From Bacillus chungangensis (GTDB lineage: Bacteria; Bacillota; Bacilli; Bacillales; Bacillaceae_C), in NCBI RefSeq assembly GCF_030812995.1, contig NZ_JAUSTT010000012.1:62001-126000 (forward strand): DNA of 64,000 bases, given 5' to 3'. The notes below the pieces were generated by a model. The model was not told the origin of the DNA. It saw only the letters and a program-made list of their open reading frames with translations, and ran no database searches. The position numbers and the translations under genes were made by a program. Within the stretch, counting starts at the first letter, position 1; each line of letters begins with the position of its first letter. Positions 43,830 through 58,507 of the stretch are shown here, one piece after another.

Positions 43830-45645
43830 GGCTGGGACATAACTAGCCAAAATTAATAAAAAATGGTTCCAACCATCGGAATTTTGATGGTTGGAACCAT
43901 TTTTTTAGGTTATTTTTTACCTAAAAGGCACATTGGTTGTTCATGGCGGTGTACTTTCTCAAGTTCACCGCCATGAACGCAAATCCCAATTCATTTTTCA
44001 CTTTCTCTTTGCCCCTTACAGACAAACGTGTGAAACGCAAATTAGCCTTCAGGAATCCGAAAACTGGCTCCACATCAATTTTACGTTTTCCGTAGATTTC
44101 CCCAGTTTTCTCTTCTGAAAGCTTCTGTCTGACATATTCTTTTTGTTGTTCCCACTTTTCGTTATATTGTATTTTTCGATTTTAGCTTTGGTACATTGGG
44201 AACGTAGCGGACAATCGGTACAGTCCTCACTTTCATAGACTTTAAACGCTCGTGTAAATCCATTTCGGTCTGTTCGATTGGACAGATATCGGAACGCTAA
44301 TTTCTTTTCGTTTGGACAGGTAAACGAATCGCTTTCCTCGTCATATTCCCAATTGGCCGAGTGGAAAGCATTGTTTTTGAATTTCTTTTTCTTCTCCTGG
44401 CGGTAGCTGTTATACGTAATAAGCGGGATACGTTTTCGATTAGTTATCACGTCTTCATAATTTTGTTCGCTGCCATAACCTGCATCAGCGACGATATAGT
44501 TGGGCAACTCAAAAAAGCCTTTTTCGATTTTATCCAGAAAAGGGATGAAGGTACGTGTATCCGTCGGGTTTGGGAATACATCAAAAGCGAGCACATATTG
44601 TCCTTCTGTCGCGACCTGCACATTATAACCTGCTTTAAGCTGGCCGTTCTTCATATAATCATCTTTCATGCGCATAAAGGTGGCGTCATGGTCTGTCTTG
44701 GAGTAGCTGTTGCGCTCTCCGAAGATTTCCATATCATTTTGGTATTTTTGTTTGCGCTCCAAAAAATCCTTGAATCGTTTGCGGTATTGTTTCGGAGCTT
44801 TGCGTAGAGAGCGCAGTTGTTTACGTTCATTTGCCTCCTCACTCGCTTCTATTTTTTTGTCATATTCCTCAACCTTCGCATCCAGCTTTTCGACAACTTT
44901 GGCGAGCTCTTCGGCAGACATTTCATCCGAACTTTCCCGTTCAATTTCCGGAACAATCTTTTTTTTCAATAACTCTTCATACATTTGGTTGGATCTTTCC
45001 ACCAGATCGGCACTGTACTTTTCAACCGCCTTACGCCAGACAAACGTAAACTTATTAGCATTGGCCTCAATCTTTGTACCGTCGATAAAAATCGCTTCTT
45101 CGTCAATCAATTTTTCCTGCACCAGCTGGCATCGGAATTGGACGAAGCACTGACGTAGCAGCTCTTTGGCCTCAGGGTGGACACGAAACCGATTGATGGT
45201 CCGGTAACTTGGTACATGCCCTTGGGCCAACCACATCATTCGTACACTATCCTGAAGTAATCCCTCTATCTTTCTGCCTGAAAAGACAGATTGTGTATAG
45301 GCACACAGAATAATCTTCATCATCATTCGCGGATGGTAAGTAGGACAGCCGGTTTCACGCAAAAAGCCAGTGAAAGCTTCGTCAGGAATATTTTCCACCA
45401 CATCGTTGACGGTATAGGCAATATCATTTTCCTGGAGTTTTATCTCCAAATCCAGCGGCAAAACGACTTGATTCATGGTATAATGTTTAAACATAAGGAT
45501 GCCTCCGATAATTATTGTGTCGTAACTTTAATTTTATCAGAAGGTATCCTTTTTTGTTTTCTAAAACAAATAAAGAGTGGCATCTCCACCGATTCAATTT
45601 GGTGGGTGCCACTCTTTTTCTAGTTTACTGGGTTTTGTCCCAGCC
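43830..45645 (-). mobile_element. IS1182-family insertion sequence, 1816 bp
   Basis: GGCTGGGACA at 43830–43839 and TGTCCCAGCC at 45636–45645 are inverted ends. Inside, a strong hairpin AAAAATGGTTCCAACCATC with its complement (43858–43906) and a second, AAAGAGTGGCATC/GGTGCCACTCTTT (45572–45620), flank the transposase gene and should act as terminators shielding it from outside transcription. No clear target duplication was seen. Confidence 0.8.
43921..45494 (-). pseudogene. IS1182-family transposase, frameshifted
   Basis: The start MFKHYTMNQVVLPLDLEIKL begins a DDE transposase. It carries the N-terminal region of IS1182 transposases (TGCPTYHPRMMMKIILCAYTQ), the first Asp in EEAIFIDGTKIEANANK, a long coiled insert (EELAKVVEKLDAKVEEYDKK), the second Asp in PNYIVADAGYGSEQN, and the CxxC cluster CTDCPLRSQCTKAK. 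The frame runs on to 44049 with unrelated sequence. The correct C-terminus reads in the −1 frame from about 44180 as RKIQYNEKWEQQKEYV, DVEPVFGFLKANLRFTRLSV and ends KYTAMNNQCAF at 43921. The catalytic Glu (EPVFGFLK) is thus out of frame. A deletion in the stretch after CTKAK is the simplest cause. Confidence 0.85.
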
Positions 45646-45688
45646 CCGTTAGAGGACGGGAGTTAGTCGCCTCGATCTATCTCAATTG

Positions 45689-45979
45689 TTATTTCACATA
45701 ATGATAAAGTGGTTCGTCTATTTTTTCATCGTAATCAACATGCAAATCATGACCGTCAAAATACCAAATATCCCGTTCTTCGACAAAATAAGTTGCACCA
45801 TGATGTTCAATCATCGCACCAATGTCCATTGGCTTTTCTTTGTTAATGCCTAAAGAAAAGCCTTGCTGTACTGGGCTTGAGCCTCCGTACTTTACATAGA
45901 AGCGGACATAATCCCCTTTCTTCACGAACATTTCATCTTCAAACCACTGTACTGCTGCCTTTGATAACACGATGTTCAT
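45689..45979 (-). CDS. yneR: HesB/YneR-type protein
   Basis: A 96-residue protein of the HesB-like YneR group. Start MNIVLSKAAVQWFEDEMFVK, then GDYVRFYVKYGGSSPVQQGFSLGI and EERDIWYFDGHDLHVDYDE. The three cysteines of A-type iron–sulphur carriers are absent, as in B. subtilis YneR, so it probably does not carry a cluster. ATG at 45979 follows GAGAGAGG; a frame seven codons longer lacks an RBS. The gene is part of the conserved citB–parC neighbourhood; here an IS1182 element has landed beside its 3' end. Confidence 0.88.
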   Translation of the reverse strand: MNIVLSKAAVQWFEDEMFVKKGDYVRFYVKYGGSSPVQQGFSLGINKEKPMDIGAMIEHHGATYFVEERDIWYFDGHDLHVDYDEKIDEPLYHYVK

Positions 45980-46000
45980 TGTTAGATGCCTCTCTCTCAT

Positions 46001-46593
46001 TAAGGTCTGTATTTAAAACGTTCTGTGCTCCTTCATTATATACAATGATGGCAAAGGAACTCTAATTATTCGTTTCAATTCTGTGTCAAGTACACATGGC
46101 AACTAGGTATGAATTCGCAGGAATATAGGTGGATCATTGCGATATTTGTTTTTTAATAAAATGCTTTTAACTGTTCAAAATGTAAATAAAAAAGCTGGAA
46201 ATATTGTCATATGTTGAATAATTTTGTACAATAAAGTCAGGTATGAAATTACTATCCATAAAGTCCCGTAGGAAAGATTAGGCAGGTGCCTGTTTTAAAA
46301 GATAGGAAACTTATCCTGCTTTATTGATCTAGGCGTTTGGATATGAATAGTCTTTATTATACCTATTATTTGAGCATTTATTATGAATACTGTGTAAAAA
46401 GTAACATTAACGGGAATCTGCAGTCAGATAATTCGAAATCTCCCCTCTTTTTAGTGTGCAACTCCATTTAAACAACATATTGGATTTAGCAGCACGAGTG
46501 TTTTTCAACTAAAGTAATTAGATAATTTGTCGTAGTCTCATAGACTTGACACTTTTTTTAATTTATAATTATCAAAAGGATGGTGATTAAAAA
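46001..46593. other. Intergenic stretch before the DUF342 gene
   Basis: 593 bases. At 46282–46319 GCAGG and CCTGC enclose a smaller hairpin GATAGG/CTTATC, so a folded 5' leader for the downstream gene is possible, but it matches no class I know. TTGACA at 46546–46551 could be part of a promoter. No ORF with RBS. Confidence 0.35.
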
Positions 46594-48645
46594 ATGCCGC
46601 TACTAGTAAAAGGAAATAATGTCTCAGAAGCAATAGAGACCGCTTTAGCGAAGCTCGATGCATCAAGGGATGAAGTAGAAGTAGAAATCGTTCAAAAAGA
46701 AAGTACTTCTTTTCTTGGCTTGAAAAAAACGCCAGCAATTGTAAAAGTAGTGAAAAAAACATCAGGACAACCAATGAATAATGAAGATGAGATATCGGAA
46801 TCTTTGCTTAACATTCCAGACCCGCAGCGTAACGCCTCACCCATTCATTTCGACGAGGATGGTATTCCAATTGAGAAAGAAGCCCTTCCCAATGACGTGA
46901 ACACAATGACCGCAGCAGCATGGATTGAAAATGAAAAACTCTTTGTCAAACAATCAGAAATTGATTTTCCGAGCATTTTACCAACAAGCAATGTAAAAAT
47001 TGTCGTTAATGGAGATGTATTAACAGAAGAGCGAATGATTACGGCAGATGATCATGTTGACATTACCCCACTGGATGATGAGATTCCAATGACGTGGGAC
47101 ATCATCCTATCACAAGACAAAATGAAAGCGTTTATGAAAATCATCCCAGGGAAAAAGATCAGCAGAGTGTTGATTGATTCTGGGCCGTTTTTATCACTTG
47201 AACCACAGGTGGAAGAGACAGTTGTAACAGTAAACGATTTAACTCCTCAGGATATCCAAGAAAAATTAATAGCAATGAACATTGAAAAAGGCTGGAAAGA
47301 AGATGCTATTATAAAGGCAACGAAGATCTTGGAAGAAGCGGAGCTGCTCATTGCCGAAGGAGTGGATGTTGTAGAGGGGAAAAATGGTGAAGTAGAATTT
47401 CAAATCTCTATTGAACAGGAAAAAACCTTTCAAGAAGAGGATACGATTAATTATCGAGAATTCCGCTTGCAGCCAACAGTAGATGAAGGTCAAGTAATTG
47501 CAAAGGTCATCCCGTCTAGTCCAGGTGTTGATGGGATTAATTTAATGGGGGATATTATTCCAGCCAAAAAAGTCCAAGATGTTGTTCCACAACTAGGAAA
47601 GAATATCGAACTCAATGAAAATCAAGAAATCGTTTCTCTCATTTATGGACGTCCAGAGATTCATAAACGTGGTTTCATTGTTAAAATTGATGTTTTAGAA
47701 AAGTTGGTTCATAGTAAAAATGTTGATTTAGCTTCTGGCAACATTAAATTTTTTGGAGATATTGATATTTTAGGAAATGTAGAAGAGGCAATGGAAGTAG
47801 AGTCGCAAGGAATCGTTCATTTATTTGGTTTCTGTACAAATGCTAGCATCCATGCTGGAAACGCAATCGTTGTGGATAAAAATGTCCTGTCCTCCTCTTT
47901 AAGTGCAGGTCAAAATAATGTAGTGGCATCAGAATTGATAGTGTCACTAATTGAAATTCATTCACAAATGGAAAGTATTGTAAAGACGGTTAAGCAGCTG
48001 ATGTCTGTAGAAGATGTTAGAAGAAGATGTTCGCAACCTGGGCAATTTTTACCATTTTTAAGAAGGTTAGTAGAGCAGAAATATAGCAGTTTTAGAAATA
48101 ATGTAAAAGAATTTTTACAGAAATTAGAAGGCGATAAAGCAAGTCTTGATGAAGAATGGGAGCGGATTGGCAAGCAGCTTGATCTGTTATTTATTGATAT
48201 GCGGATGCAGCCAACTGTTCAATTCAGGATGCTAGAACAATTGGTCACCCAAACCCAGAAATTCTTACAAGAGCATACGGGTTCGGGGGAGGAGTCTGTA
48301 ATTAAGCTGCCGTATGCAATCAATAGCCGCTTGCACTGTAGTGGAGATATTTTAGTAAATGGGCAAGGGCTGTATAACTGTGAAATCCAAGCAGGCGGGG
48401 AAGTACAAGTAAAGGGCATATTACGAGGAGGCTCTATTTACGCTGGAAAACATGTTCTAATCCGTGAAGCTGGATCAAGAAGTGGAGTAAAAACCTTTAT
48501 CAAAGTTGGAAAACATGGCATTATCAAAATAGAGCATGTGTTTGACGATGTAACGATACAAATTGGAAAGCACAGCCATACATTCAATCAAGAAAGGAAA
48601 AATGTGCATGCATTTGTAGATACGGATGGCACACTTATCCTTTAG
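46594..48645 (+). CDS. Jag_N plus DUF342 (FapA-type) protein
   Basis: A 683-residue cytosolic protein. Residues 1–52 form a Jag_N/KhpB-type domain (SEAIETALAKLDASRDEVEV and STSFLGLKKTPAIVKV). An acidic linker follows. The rest is the DUF342 region of flagellar-assembly-protein-A type: PTVDEGQVIAKVIPSSPGVDGINLMGDIIP, the beta-helix repeats GNIKFFGDIDILGNVEEAMEVES and CTNASIHAGNAIVVDKN (about 390–440), a coiled coil (about 450–560), then more beta-helix (SRLHCSGDILVNGQGLYNCEIQAGGEVQVKGILRGGSIYAGKHV). FapA-type proteins in other bacteria assist polar flagella or bind lipid-cell-wall assemblies; no flagellar genes are nearby, so the role is open. RBS AAGGATGGTG. Confidence 0.82.
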   Translation: MPLLVKGNNVSEAIETALAKLDASRDEVEVEIVQKESTSFLGLKKTPAIVKVVKKTSGQPMNNEDEISESLLNIPDPQRNASPIHFDEDGIPIEKEALPNDVNTMTAAAWIENEKLFVKQSEIDFPSILPTSNVKIVVNGDVLTEERMITADDHVDITPLDDEIPMTWDIILSQDKMKAFMKIIPGKKISRVLIDSGPFLSLEPQVEETVVTVNDLTPQDIQEKLIAMNIEKGWKEDAIIKATKILEEAELLIAEGVDVVEGKNGEVEFQISIEQEKTFQEEDTINYREFRLQPTVDEGQVIAKVIPSSPGVDGINLMGDIIPAKKVQDVVPQLGKNIELNENQEIVSLIYGRPEIHKRGFIVKIDVLEKLVHSKNVDLASGNIKFFGDIDILGNVEEAMEVESQGIVHLFGFCTNASIHAGNAIVVDKNVLSSSLSAGQNNVVASELIVSLIEIHSQMESIVKTVKQLMSVEDVRRRCSQPGQFLPFLRRLVEQKYSSFRNNVKEFLQKLEGDKASLDEEWERIGKQLDLLFIDMRMQPTVQFRMLEQLVTQTQKFLQEHTGSGEESVIKLPYAINSRLHCSGDILVNGQGLYNCEIQAGGEVQVKGILRGGSIYAGKHVLIREAGSRSGVKTFIKVGKHGIIKIEHVFDDVTIQIGKHSHTFNQERKNVHAFVDTDGTLIL

Positions 48646-48669
48646 AATGAAATGGTAAACAGTAATATA

Positions 48670-48712
48670 AAAAGGACTGGTATATTAAAAAACCAATCCT
48701 TTTTTTATTAAA
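48670..48712. terminator. Bidirectional terminator between DUF342 and plsY genes
   Basis: AAAAGGACTGG pairs with CCAATCCTTTT (one mismatch) around an 11-base loop, with A and T runs on both sides, so it can serve both convergent genes. Confidence 0.8.
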
Positions 48713-49298
48713 GCCATTTTACTTTTGGCTCGGTTTTGTTTTTAATTCTCGCGATGTTAGCTTTATGACGGTAAATAACAAAAGAAGCGAGTGCAGCAGT
48801 AATGGCAATTAGCGGCCAGTCTAGTGTAATGAAACTATAAATCAATGCTACTAGTGCCGCAATCATGGAAGAAAGTGATACATATTTTGTTAATTTTAAA
48901 CTAATAAAAAAGACGACAAGCAATAGTAAAAATAGTAGTGGAGCATAAGCCAATAAGAGACCTGCTGATGTTGCAACTGCTTTGCCCCCGCGGAATCCAG
49001 CAAAAATAGGGAACATATGGCCAATTACTGCAATTAATCCTGCAATGAGAATGAGCAATTGCGAATTAGTTAAAAAGAAAGTTGGAAGCAAAGCTGCCAG
49101 TGTACCCTTTAAAATATCTGAGATCGTTACGATCATACCAGCTTTCACACCTAGCACCCTAAATGTATTAGTGCCGCCAAGATTTCCACTCCCATGTTTG
49201 CGAATATCTGTATGATAAAAGGCTTTCCCGATTATAAGTCCAAATGGGATGGAACCTATTAAATATGCGGACAAGAAAATTATTACATAGGTCATCAT
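48708..49298 (-). CDS. plsY: Glycerol-3-phosphate acyltransferase PlsY
   Basis: A 196-residue membrane enzyme that transfers acyl groups from acyl-phosphate (made by PlsX) to glycerol-3-phosphate, the first committed step of phospholipid synthesis. Five to six helices. The three cytoplasmic motifs are present: [35 protein letters not shown] (motif 1, residues 16–50), [21 protein letters not shown] (motif 2, about 92–112) and the C-terminal [18 protein letters not shown] (motif 3). GGGGAGC is the RBS. It is yneS of B. subtilis; the position and reverse orientation relative to parE also agree. Confidence 0.95.
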   Translation of the reverse strand: MMTYVIIFLSAYLIGSIPFGLIIGKAFYHTDIRKHGSGNLGGTNTFRVLGVKAGMIVTISDILKGTLAALLPTFFLTNSQLLILIAGLIAVIGHMFPIFAGFRGGKAVATSAGLLLAYAPLLFLLLLVVFFISLKLTKYVSLSSMIAALVALIYSFITLDWPLIAITAALASFVIYRHKANIARIKNKTEPKVKWL

Positions 49299-49433
49299 TA
49301 TATTGCTCCCCTTTTACTTCAATCATTGTGTACATTGTACCATGAACAGTACTGCTTTTTATAAAAATTTTTCTTCCTTTCTCTTTTTTTGTTGCGCTCG
49401 ATATTGTAGGATAGTAGAGGGAGGTTGCAAATC

Positions 49434-51158
49434 ATGTCTAGAATACTACGGCGGCATACCCCGTCACAGAAGAAAGTTAAGCCTATCGCGATTTTACTCA
49501 TTTTTTTCTTCCTTTCTACAAGTGCGCTCGTTTTTTATTTTTATCCGTTCGCCTCTTCAAAAAAAAATCCTTATTTTAAATATGACCAGCAGATTTTATA
49601 TAAGGGATCACTTTATGGAAAAGCACACTTAGAAAAAAATGCTATTTATCTGCCATTATCATTTATCCGTGATAAGATTAGCGATCAAGTATATATAGAT
49701 ACGGAAGAACAGGCAGTTATTTTTACGACAAAAGGCAGTGTTATTTACATACCAATCGAATCAAAGGAATATGAAATAAACAATGAAAAAAAAGCTGACG
49801 AACAGATCATTGTCAAAGCGGATAATGATGAGTGGATGATGAATATTTTGTTCTTAAAGCATTACGTGCCATTGGACGTACGAGTTGTAGAGAGTTCTGG
49901 GGCAGTTTGGATTGAGAAATCTGGAGAAACATACGTGAATGGAACAATAGCAGGCAAAAATGCTGATCAAGCCTTTTTGCGTTTACGAGAAAAACCAAGC
50001 TTGCAATCACCATATGTAGCTGAAGTTCAGCACGATGAGCAGATTAGAATAGAAGGTGAAAAAGAAGACTATTACTCTATTCGAACTGCTGAAGGTTACC
50101 AAGGATATATGAAAAAGAAATTTGTAACAAAACAAGAAGAAAACGTCATGACGATCAATATAGAAGAGGAGCCTATTAAACTTCCAGACTTAAAAGAACC
50201 TATTAACTTAACATGGGAAGCTGTCTATACAAAAAATCCTAGCACAGATCAATTGCCTGCGATGCCTGGGGTTAATGTCGTTTCACCGACTTGGTTTCAT
50301 TTAGGAAATGAAAAAGGCGACTTAAAGAACCTTGCTTCTTCGGAATATGTTCAATGGGCAAAAAATAGTGGCAGACAAATATGGGGGCTATTCTCTAATA
50401 GCTTCGATCCTGAATTAACGAAAAAAGCATTTCAATCTTATCAATCTAGAAAACATATTGTTGATCAGCTTGTGCATTTCGCCAAACATTATCAACTAGA
50501 AGGGATCAATATTGATATCGAGAATGTCGATCCTGATGATGCACCGCTTGTGACACAATTTGTGAGAGAAGCTGCTGCTCGATTGCATCAAGCAGGAAAA
50601 ATTGTTTCTATGGACATTACTTTTATTTCAACTGGAAATTGGTCTGCTTTTCTTGAAAGAGAAAAGCTTGCACAAACCGTTGATTACCTCGTTGTAATGG
50701 CTTATGATGAACACTGGGGAAGTTCACAAACAGCTGGCAGTGTGGCCAGTTTACCGTGGGTAGAAGCGAACTTAAATACGCTTTTAGAGGAAGTGCCTGC
50801 AGAAACATTAATACTTGGTCTGCCTCTTTATACGAGACTTTGGATAGAAGAGACGCATGAAGGGGAACAAAAAATGTCCTCTAAAGCATTGTCTATGCAA
50901 CAAGCACAAGAATGGATGCAAGAAAGAAACTTAGAAGCGAGCTACGATGATGCGTCAGGCCAGCATTTTGTTGAATGGCAAGATGAACAAACGAATACTA
51001 TTTATCGAATATGGTTAGAGGACGACGTATCTTTACAAAAACGCGTTGATTTAGCGAAGAAATACAAGCTGGCAGGAATTGGTACTTGGTCTCGTTTCTT
51101 TGCGGATGATACAGCGTGGCACACTTTGCAGCAAGCATTGACAGCTCAAGAGGAATAG
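49434..51158 (+). CDS. Membrane-anchored GH18 glycosidase with SH3 domain
   Basis: A 574-residue extracellular protein. Residues 19–40 (IAILLIFFFLSTSALVFYFY) are a signal anchor. Residues 50–170 resemble a copper-amine-oxidase-like/stalk domain (IYLPLSFIRDKI). Residues 170–230 form a bacterial SH3 domain (FLRLREKPSLQSPYVAEVQH). The GH18 barrel (about 255–574) has VSPTWFHL, the active-site strand GINIDIENV (about 358–366, acid Glu and preceding Asp), VVMAYDEHWGSSQTAGSVASLPWV and the C-terminal GIGTWSRFFADDTAW. This is the YaaH/YdhD-like class that cleaves N-acetylglucosaminidic bonds in peptidoglycan, often in the spore cortex. ATG at 49434 follows GAGGGAGG. The permease gene follows after 11 bases. 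Confidence 0.87.
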   Translation: MSRILRRHTPSQKKVKPIAILLIFFFLSTSALVFYFYPFASSKKNPYFKYDQQILYKGSLYGKAHLEKNAIYLPLSFIRDKISDQVYIDTEEQAVIFTTKGSVIYIPIESKEYEINNEKKADEQIIVKADNDEWMMNILFLKHYVPLDVRVVESSGAVWIEKSGETYVNGTIAGKNADQAFLRLREKPSLQSPYVAEVQHDEQIRIEGEKEDYYSIRTAEGYQGYMKKKFVTKQEENVMTINIEEEPIKLPDLKEPINLTWEAVYTKNPSTDQLPAMPGVNVVSPTWFHLGNEKGDLKNLASSEYVQWAKNSGRQIWGLFSNSFDPELTKKAFQSYQSRKHIVDQLVHFAKHYQLEGINIDIENVDPDDAPLVTQFVREAAARLHQAGKIVSMDITFISTGNWSAFLEREKLAQTVDYLVVMAYDEHWGSSQTAGSVASLPWVEANLNTLLEEVPAETLILGLPLYTRLWIEETHEGEQKMSSKALSMQQAQEWMQERNLEASYDDASGQHFVEWQDEQTNTIYRIWLEDDVSLQKRVDLAKKYKLAGIGTWSRFFADDTAWHTLQQALTAQEE

Positions 51159-51169
51159 AGGTATAAATA

Positions 51170-52447
51170 ATGAAAACATTTATTTCAGCCATCCAGTGGA
51201 TGGCTTTTATGATTGCGGGAGCAATTGCAGCGCCGATTGCAATCGCGGACTTATTTCAACTAGATCCACAAGAGACAGCAGCCTTTGTACAACGAACCAT
51301 TTTCGTGCTTGGAGTTGCCAGCCTCCTGCAAGGAACATTAGGACATCGTCTTCCCATTCATGAAGGTCCAGCGGGTCTTTGGTGGGGGGTATTTGCCATC
51401 TATGCTAGTTTCGTCGGTACTCTTTATGTATCGGAGACTGAAACATTAAGGGCGCTTTCGGGCGGAATGATTGTAAGCGGCATTTGCTTTTTCGCACTTA
51501 CTTTTTTTGGATTTATGGAGAAATTAGCAAAATTATTTACACCAACCATTACATTTATTTATTTAATGCTGCTGATTTTACAACTAAGCGCTTCTTTTTT
51601 AAAAGGCATGCTTGGCATAACGGCTGATACACCTGTTCTTCAGCCGCTTGTTGCGATCCTAAGTATAACCGTTGTTGCTATTGCGTTCTATTTGGGACAG
51701 CACCGGGTATCATGGGTTCGCCAGTTTTCCATTATGTTTAGTCTCGTCATTGGGTGGCTTATTTTCTCTATTTTCGGCAAAGCACCAGCTGTTGTTACAA
51801 GTGATAAATGGTTAATCTTTCCTGAAATTTTAGCTTTTGGCACACCTCTTTTCGACGCTGGTACGATCGTTACTTCATTATTTATCACATTGCTTTTAAC
51901 AACAAACATGATTGCATCCATCCGTGTCTTAGAGGCAATTGTCAATAACGGTGCGTCTATAGATACATTGCGCTATAAACGAGGAGGCTTTATCTCTGGC
52001 ATTAGCCAAATTACTGGCGGTATGTTTGCTAGTATTGGTTCAGTGCCGATTTCAGGAGCTGCTGGATTTGTCTCTCAAACAGGAATGAAGACGATCAAAC
52101 CTTTTGCAGTGGGATCATTATTGGTTGTTATCATCTCTCTCTTCCCGCCTTTAATGAACGTGATGGCTGCGATTCCAGCACCAGTTGGCTATGCCGTAAC
52201 CTTTGTCATCTTCACTAAAATGGTTGGGATGGCGTTAAGAGAAATTGAACATTCGTCTAATCGTGAACGAACATATAGTACCGCTGGTTTGGCGCTGCTA
52301 GTCGGAGTAGGAGCGATGTTCCTGCCGCCAGAAGCCACCTTACAGCTGCCAACTGTTGTCGCCTCACTTTTAAATAATGGGCTTGTATTAGGTACGGTCA
52401 TTGCAATTATAACTGAGCAATATCTTATTCGGAAAGAAGCACGTTGA
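51170..52447 (+). CDS. NCS2-family purine/pyrimidine permease
   Basis: A 425-residue membrane protein with about 12–14 helices of the nucleobase:cation symporter-2 family (YwdJ-like). Landmarks: QWMAFMIAGAIAAPIAIADLF (helix 1), GHRLPIHEGPAGLWWGVFAIYAS, TTNMIASIRVLEAIVNNG, and the family signature region GGFISGISQITGGMFASIGSVPISGAAGFVSQTGM (about 270–304). The substrate, perhaps uracil or a purine, cannot be told from sequence. The first helices lack the extended N-terminus seen in UraA. It starts 11 bases after the glycosidase gene and probably shares its transcript. The pair is inserted between plsY and yneT compared with B. subtilis. Confidence 0.85.
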   Translation: MKTFISAIQWMAFMIAGAIAAPIAIADLFQLDPQETAAFVQRTIFVLGVASLLQGTLGHRLPIHEGPAGLWWGVFAIYASFVGTLYVSETETLRALSGGMIVSGICFFALTFFGFMEKLAKLFTPTITFIYLMLLILQLSASFLKGMLGITADTPVLQPLVAILSITVVAIAFYLGQHRVSWVRQFSIMFSLVIGWLIFSIFGKAPAVVTSDKWLIFPEILAFGTPLFDAGTIVTSLFITLLLTTNMIASIRVLEAIVNNGASIDTLRYKRGGFISGISQITGGMFASIGSVPISGAAGFVSQTGMKTIKPFAVGSLLVVIISLFPPLMNVMAAIPAPVGYAVTFVIFTKMVGMALREIEHSSNRERTYSTAGLALLVGVGAMFLPPEATLQLPTVVASLLNNGLVLGTVIAIITEQYLIRKEAR

Positions 52448-52490
52448 TGATATCTTTTCCTCTTGAATTGAGGGAAAGGATCATACTTGT
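52448..52490 (+). terminator. Probable terminator after the permease gene
   Basis: GATATCTTTTCC and GGGAAAGGATC pair imperfectly around an AATTGA-containing loop; the tail is T-poor. Confidence 0.5.
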
Positions 52491-52734
52491 TTGTAAGAAA
52501 TTTGTGTGAAATAAGTGCCATTTTATTGCAGTTATACCGTTCTTCTATTACGATTAAGGGGAGCTAAAGATATTTTTTCCATTAAACTGTTCTAACAAGA
52601 TGAAAGGAGAAGACAAATGATCTCTCTTTGTCTTTCGGAAGAGGATGACAGGTTATTTGAAACATCATAAGGGAATCTTCAGTATATGTGATCTGGGGAA
52701 ATTTAACTATACTAATGCGGAAGGAGTTTTTAAA

Positions 52735-53148
52735 ATGGCTATTGAAAACCCTAGCAGAGAAGAAATCAAGGAAATTCTACAAAAAGCAAAGCGGATTGCA
52801 GTCGTTGGATTGAGTGATAATCCAGACCGGACATCGTATAGTGTATCAGCAGCAATGCAACAAGCAGGGTATGAAATCATCCCGGTAAATCCAATGGTGG
52901 ACGAAGTCCTTGGAGTGAAAGCTTATTCCTCTTTAAAAGAAATTGAGGGGCATATAGATATCGTTAATGTGTTTCGACGTTCAGAATTTTTACCAGAAAT
53001 CGCTAAAGAGTTTGTTGAAATAGATGCTGATGTCTTTTGGGCTCAGTTAGGTATTGAAAATGAAGATGCTTATCAATTTCTTAAAGAAAAAGGCTGCACT
53101 GTCATCATGGACCGCTGTATTAAGGTAGAGCACGCGATGACGAAATAA
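52735..53148 (+). CDS. yneT: CoA-binding protein YneT
   Basis: A 137-residue Rossmann-fold CoA-binding-domain protein. Motifs: AKRIAVVGLSDNPDRTSYSVSAAMQQAGYEIIPVNP (nucleotide-binding strand and loop, residues 20–55), VLGVKAYSSLKEI, HIDIVNVFRRSEFLPEIAKE, VFWAQLGIENEDA and the end GCTVIMDRCIKVEH. Function is unknown beyond likely CoA binding. ATG at 52735 follows GGAAGGAG at 8 bases and the protein then starts as in other YneT proteins; the frame upstream to 52645 has no RBS. It lies before parE as in B. subtilis. Confidence 0.92.
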   Translation: MAIENPSREEIKEILQKAKRIAVVGLSDNPDRTSYSVSAAMQQAGYEIIPVNPMVDEVLGVKAYSSLKEIEGHIDIVNVFRRSEFLPEIAKEFVEIDADVFWAQLGIENEDAYQFLKEKGCTVIMDRCIKVEHAMTK

Positions 53149-57995
<4,847 letters not shown>

Positions 57996-58089
57996 CTTAA
58001 AGTGAACAACATCATGATTCGCTTGAGAAAAATAAATTAGGGATTTTACCATTCATCCCAATGTTATTAAAATGAATATTGGACATTGC

Positions 58090-58140
58090 AAAAGCTTCCA
58101 GAAGATCGGATTTATTCCTTACTTCTGGAAGCTTTTTTCC
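58090..58140 (+). terminator. Terminator after parC
   Basis: AAAAGCTTCCAGAAG pairs with CTTCTGGAAGCTTTT exactly, followed by TT and C's; 15-bp stem. Confidence 0.9.
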
Positions 58141-58479
58141 TATGAAAAAGACGTATCAATATGAAATCGAAGACTTTGAGCTCCGGATCGGATCGATTTT
58201 ATAACACAATAATCGAATAAAGCAAAACAGTTAACATGGATAGACAATTGACTACCTTTTGATATTTAGTGTGATGAATTGATAATTGATAAAATAGCTC
58301 CAAGTGAAAAAATAGATAGATTTTTCAGTCTACTCATAGTTGAAATTTTTTTATCTTCTTCGAATAAAAATACATTTCAACACTATTTCCATTGGGCAAT
58401 CAACACTATTGAAAACAATCTAATTAAAATATCAACGCAAACTCTTTGGATATTTTTTCACTAATTTATAAATATACTG

Positions 58480-58507
58480 TTGCATTTATTAATATACAAT
58501 ATATAAT
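58480..58507 (+). promoter_or_regulatory. Putative argC promoter with ArgR-like site
   Basis: TTGCAT (58480–58485), 16 bases, TATAAT (58502–58507). The AT-rich stretch TGCATTTATTAATATACAAT overlapping it resembles an ArgR (AhrC) operator, by which arginine would repress the operon. Operator assignment is inference from family knowledge. Confidence 0.5.

Noticed and set aside
44361-45153. Long plus-strand frames opposite the transposase
   Set aside because: Antisense shadows of the transposase coding sequence.
58279-58464. 61-codon open frame before argC
   Set aside because: AT-rich DNA without RBS that overlaps the argC promoter region's surroundings; no resemblance to a protein.
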